Under the pieces are notes generated by a model that saw only the letters and a program-made list of their open reading frames with translations, did no database searches and was not told the DNA's origin. Shown here in pieces: positions 61,771 through 64,000 of a stretch of DNA of 64,000 nt (position 1 is its first letter; every line of letters starts with the position of its first letter). Where the stretch lies: positions 62,001 through 126,000 of the forward strand of contig JAHHHY010000001.1 of the NCBI GenBank assembly GCA_019359125.1, read 5' to 3'. The position numbers and the translations under genes were made by a program. Source of the stretch: Pleurocapsa minor GSE-CHR-MK 17-07R. Lineage in GTDB: Bacteria > Chloroflexota > Anaerolineae > Aggregatilineales > Phototrophicaceae.

Positions 61771-61878
61771 GTGCTATTGAACAAGCATCAGGGGAAAGAA
61801 CGTTATGACCGTATCTATTACTACATGAATCACTATAACGAAGAACGGATAGCGTGTCAACTTAAGCGCAGATTATGA
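61771..61878 (+). pseudogene. possible transposase C-terminal remnant
   Basis: In the 499-base gap between rpoC and the MBL gene one plus-strand frame reads RYDRIYYYMNHYNEERIACQL and ends at TGA (61876). I-x-Y-Y-x-N-x-Y-N-x-E-R-I followed by L-K-R is the pattern near the C-terminus of IS3-type transposases. No inverted repeats, catalytic D-D-E residues or upstream part are present, so at most it is a decayed fragment. Confidence 0.3.
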
Positions 61879-62041
61879 ACGCTGGGCGGTCACCCATGCT
61901 CAGGCGTAATGCGAAAATGAGCGATTGATGACCTCAACCATCGGCGTGGTGATCTGAATTCACAGGCAGACTGGATGCACCTGTATACGGACTCCCGGTC
62001 TGCCTGCAAAAGAAATGGATCATCTGGCCAATGTGTCACCG
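61879..62041. other. intergenic stretch with one stem-loop
   Basis: The rest of the rpoC upstream gap has no gene that I can support. It holds one inverted repeat, CAGGCAGAC (61963-61971) and GTCTGCCTG (61998-62006), with a 26-base loop and no T-run, about 35 bases beyond the end of the MBL gene; it may be a 3' hairpin of that transcript. Confidence 0.5.
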
Positions 62042-63055
62042 CTAGAGCAAGGTGGCCTCGGCCTGCTGCAGGCGGCGGCGAGAGTCAGGATCGTGCGTGG
62101 GCAGATACACGGTCGGTTGTTCGCGCACGAGCGTTTGCAGGGTCTGAATGCTGGCCCGCGCCATGCCGACATCGGCCACGATGCCACCAATCACGACATT
62201 CCTGAGCTGGACATCGTCAAATGTGGCATCTCCTGCGAAGACATAATTGCGCGTCCCATCGCGCAGCAGCACCGACTGATGTCCCATCGAGTGGCCCGGC
62301 GTCGGGATGATAAACAGGTCACCGTCGGACATCAGGGCATGTGCCTGCGCAAAGCCAGGGATATCGCTGCTCGTGAACTGTGCAAAGCGCGGCGTGAAAC
62401 GTGTCGGGAAGTGGCACGAGAGCACGCCCATGCCTGCCGGATAATCTGCCTCTGGCACGAAAAATTCTGCGCCGGGAAACGCGCTCAACCCGCCCATATG
62501 GTCGGAATGCAGATGCGTCTGCACGACGGTCCCCACCGAGGTCGGGTCAATGTCCAGCGCGCGCAGCTGCGCGTCAATCTGGTCCTGCGGGGTGACCGCA
62601 AAACGCAGGTTGTTCCGGTAAACCAGGCCGGTGACCGGATCACAGTCGACATAGCCGGGCGAATTGATCTGGCTGGTCTCGCCTGTATCGACCACGATGA
62701 TGCCCTGCGGATGCTCGATCACCCAGGTATTGATCGGCATCCAGTCCGTCCAGCGCGTATCCGCTGCGATCGAGAGCAGGCGGGCGGCCTCCAGCCCGAC
62801 AAGCTGACGATGCGCCTGCTTGACCGCGACGAAGCCCGTCTGGATGGCATGGATTTTTACGCCGGATGCCAGGTCAACGGTGACTGGTGGGACCTGCACG
62901 ATATTGGGCACGGGGGCTTTCGGTGCGTTAGACTGGGTTTGCGCAGCCTGGCTGGTGACGAAACCGCCGCCGACCGCGCCCAGGGACGCCCCGGCAATAA
63001 GCGACAAAAAGCTGCGGCGCGATGGCTGGCTGGGTGATTGCGTATCCTGAGACAT
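62042..63055 (-). CDS. Tat-exported MBL-fold hydrolase (lactonase-like)
   Basis: A 337-residue metallo-beta-lactamase-fold enzyme with an intact metal site: H-x-H-x-D-H in QTHLHSDHMGGL, a further His in PTPGHSMGHQSVLL, the bridging Asp in YVFAGDATFDD, and a final His in LPTHDPDSRRR. The plan (NTWVIEHPQGIIVVDTG ... PTPGHSMGHQS) is that of N-acyl-homoserine-lactonase-type proteins. A twin-arginine signal is visible at the N-terminus (SRRSFLSLIAGASLGAVGGG), so it would be exported folded. The ATG at 63055 follows GGAGAT; the frame from 63094 is not used. It is divergent from a TetR gene, its probable regulator. Confidence 0.88.
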   Translation of the reverse strand: MSQDTQSPSQPSRRSFLSLIAGASLGAVGGGFVTSQAAQTQSNAPKAPVPNIVQVPPVTVDLASGVKIHAIQTGFVAVKQAHRQLVGLEAARLLSIAADTRWTDWMPINTWVIEHPQGIIVVDTGETSQINSPGYVDCDPVTGLVYRNNLRFAVTPQDQIDAQLRALDIDPTSVGTVVQTHLHSDHMGGLSAFPGAEFFVPEADYPAGMGVLSCHFPTRFTPRFAQFTSSDIPGFAQAHALMSDGDLFIIPTPGHSMGHQSVLLRDGTRNYVFAGDATFDDVQLRNVVIGGIVADVGMARASIQTLQTLVREQPTVYLPTHDPDSRRRLQQAEATLL

Positions 63056-63097
63056 TATTGGGGATCTCCATTGCAAGAAATAACGTTGATACAAAAT

Positions 63098-63112
63098 AAT
63101 AACAGTGTTATT
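63098..63112. promoter_or_regulatory. TetR-type operator between the MBL and TetR genes
   Basis: Perfect odd palindrome, AATAACA-G-TGTTATT, in the 95-base divergent spacer; about 40 bases from each start codon. Typical position and shape for a TetR-family site that controls both genes. Confidence 0.6.
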
Positions 63113-63150
63113 TTCACGTGTGATGAGAATTGGTTGAGAAGATGAAGCCT

Positions 63151-63759
63151 ATGCATTCCAATGAGGAGAATCCGTATCAGGCAGCCCGGTCACTAGGGCA
63201 GCAGCTTTTGTGGGATGCTGTGCTGAAACTGGCCAGTGACTTGCTGGTGACTGGCGGGGTGGAGGCGCTGTCGATGCGCACGCTGGCGAAGTCGGTCGGG
63301 TGCTCAACAACCGTGCTATACAACCTGTTTGGCTCGAAGGCGGGCATCGTTGATGCTTTAATCGCTGAGGGATTCGCGCGAATTCGTGAAGCACAGCAGG
63401 CCGTGCTGGCGCAGGGCGGGACAGCCACAGAACGATTACTCGCGCTGTGCCTGGCCTATCGCCGGGTGGCACTGGCCAATCAGACCCATTACCAGATCAT
63501 GTTTGGGCGGATATCGAGCGACGAGATGTCCGACCAGAGCAAGCACGTTGCGCTGGATGCCTTATCGCCGCTGGTGGCGATGGTGGAGGAAGCGTGCCGG
63601 GATGACGGGCTGAAGGTCGACGACCCGACCGACTTCGCGATGGCCTTGTGGGCCACCGCGCACGGGTTCGTGACCATAGAAATAGCGGGGATGACGCTGG
63701 ACCCGGAGCGCGCTGAGGCTGTGTTTGTGGCGGCCATTCGGCGCCTGCTGGGGCTGTAG
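63151..63759 (+). CDS. TetR/AcrR-family transcriptional regulator
   Basis: A 202-residue repressor. The N-terminal helix-turn-helix is visible as ALSMRTLAKSVGCSTTVLYNLFGSKAGIVDALIAEGF; the C-terminal two thirds are a helical ligand and dimer domain (ALCLAYRRVALANQTHYQIMFGR, a TetR_C-like WHG-type region). I chose the ATG at 63151 because GAGAAG lies 9 bases upstream; ATG 63142 and TTG 63130 are alternatives. Its ligand is unknown; divergent placement suggests it controls the Tat-exported lactonase-like gene through the palindrome between them. Confidence 0.88.
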   Translation: MHSNEENPYQAARSLGQQLLWDAVLKLASDLLVTGGVEALSMRTLAKSVGCSTTVLYNLFGSKAGIVDALIAEGFARIREAQQAVLAQGGTATERLLALCLAYRRVALANQTHYQIMFGRISSDEMSDQSKHVALDALSPLVAMVEEACRDDGLKVDDPTDFAMALWATAHGFVTIEIAGMTLDPERAEAVFVAAIRRLLGL

Positions 63760-63764
63760 GGCGT

Positions 63765-64000
63765 TTACAGCTCTGGCAGCTCGGCGCTGGGGTCCGCCAG
63801 TGTGTGATCGACCTTGGCGCGCAGATAGGACTCCATAAACGGGTTCAGCCGCCCGTCCAGCACGGCCGACGTGTTGCCATCTTCCGCGCCAGTGCGATGG
63901 TCCTTCACCAGATGATACGGATGCAGCACGTATGAGCGAATCTGATTGCCCCATTCGGCATTCACATTCTCGCCCTTCAGCACGGCCATCTGTGCTTCGC
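63765..64000 (-). CDS. prfB: peptide chain release factor 2, C-terminal part (cut by window end)
   Basis: The last 78 codons of RF2, reading in from the right edge of the window. WGNQIRSYVLHPYHLVKDHRTG and GNTSAVLDGRLNPFMESYL are the highly conserved C-terminal blocks of bacterial RF2 that follow the GGQ domain. The GGQ and SPF motifs and any programmed frameshift near the start lie outside the window. The stop is 5 bases from the TetR gene stop, tail to tail. Confidence 0.93.
   Translation of the reverse strand, partial: EAQMAVLKGENVNAEWGNQIRSYVLHPYHLVKDHRTGAEDGNTSAVLDGRLNPFMESYLRAKVDHTLADPSAELPEL

Overview
The window looks like chromosomal DNA of an aerobic or facultative member of the Chloroflexota, most likely Anaerolineae-related. 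This is an inference from gene style, not a database match. The supporting traits are high GC coding DNA, type II NADH dehydrogenase with Rex control, secreted proteins with Thr/Pro-rich linkers, TolB-like propellers, BTAD regulators, an RpoC with a large N-terminal coiled-coil insertion, and many GTG/TTG starts. Nearly all the DNA codes. I see no prophage, CRISPR array or intact insertion sequence; the only mobile-element hint is a short transposase-like remnant upstream of rpoC.

Layout. 1-3.1 kb: the 3' part of an enolase-superfamily gene (menC type), proC, then ndh. The ndh promoter carries a near-ideal Rex operator over its -10. 3.3-8.1 kb: an F1-only ATP synthase operon, atpA-atpG-atpD-atpC, with no Fo genes and no delta gene. 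Its gamma subunit carries a C-terminal helix-hairpin-helix domain, the most unusual protein seen here. 8.2-11.4 kb: a beta-lactamase-fold serine hydrolase, an MreB-type actin, and rex with a MazG-like gene. 11.6-18.6 kb: two membrane-fusion adaptors, one ABC ATPase, two MacB/FtsX permeases and a GbsR/MarR-type regulator with its own operator-like repeat. 18.6-23.8 kb: a cytochrome P450, tRNA-Leu(TAG), and the tig-clpP-clpX proteostasis operon.

23.8-32.4 kb: an MBL-fold protein with a degraded metal site, an unexplained AAA+ ATPase/receiver-like/small protein trio, then epimerase-obgE-nadD and a tandem-domain solute-binding protein, all tightly packed. 32.4-35.7 kb: a DMT transporter, Mn-type superoxide dismutase and an aspartase/fumarase. 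35.8-46.2 kb: an envelope-centred block with a membrane Ser/Thr kinase ending in an NBR1-like Ig domain, an HD protein, a LysM/L,D-transpeptidase, a TolB-like propeller protein, an M23 peptidase, a PPC-domain secreted protein and a lipoprotein. 46.2-64 kb: an S1-domain protein, VKOR, moeA, a Rel-type (p)ppGpp enzyme, a BTAD regulator, gyrA, a glycosidase-like lipoprotein, rpoC standing alone without rpoB, a Tat-exported lactonase-like MBL protein divergent from its presumed TetR regulator, and the 3' end of prfB.

How it fits together. Rex, ndh and the F1 operon form a plausible redox/energy neighbourhood: when NADH is high Rex would leave the ndh operator and NDH-2 would rise. Core information-processing genes (tig/clpPX, obgE, gyrA, rpoC, rel, prfB) are mixed with envelope and export genes. 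Start sites were chosen from ribosome-binding sites, family-typical N-termini and promoter positions; where that choice is weak the entry says so.
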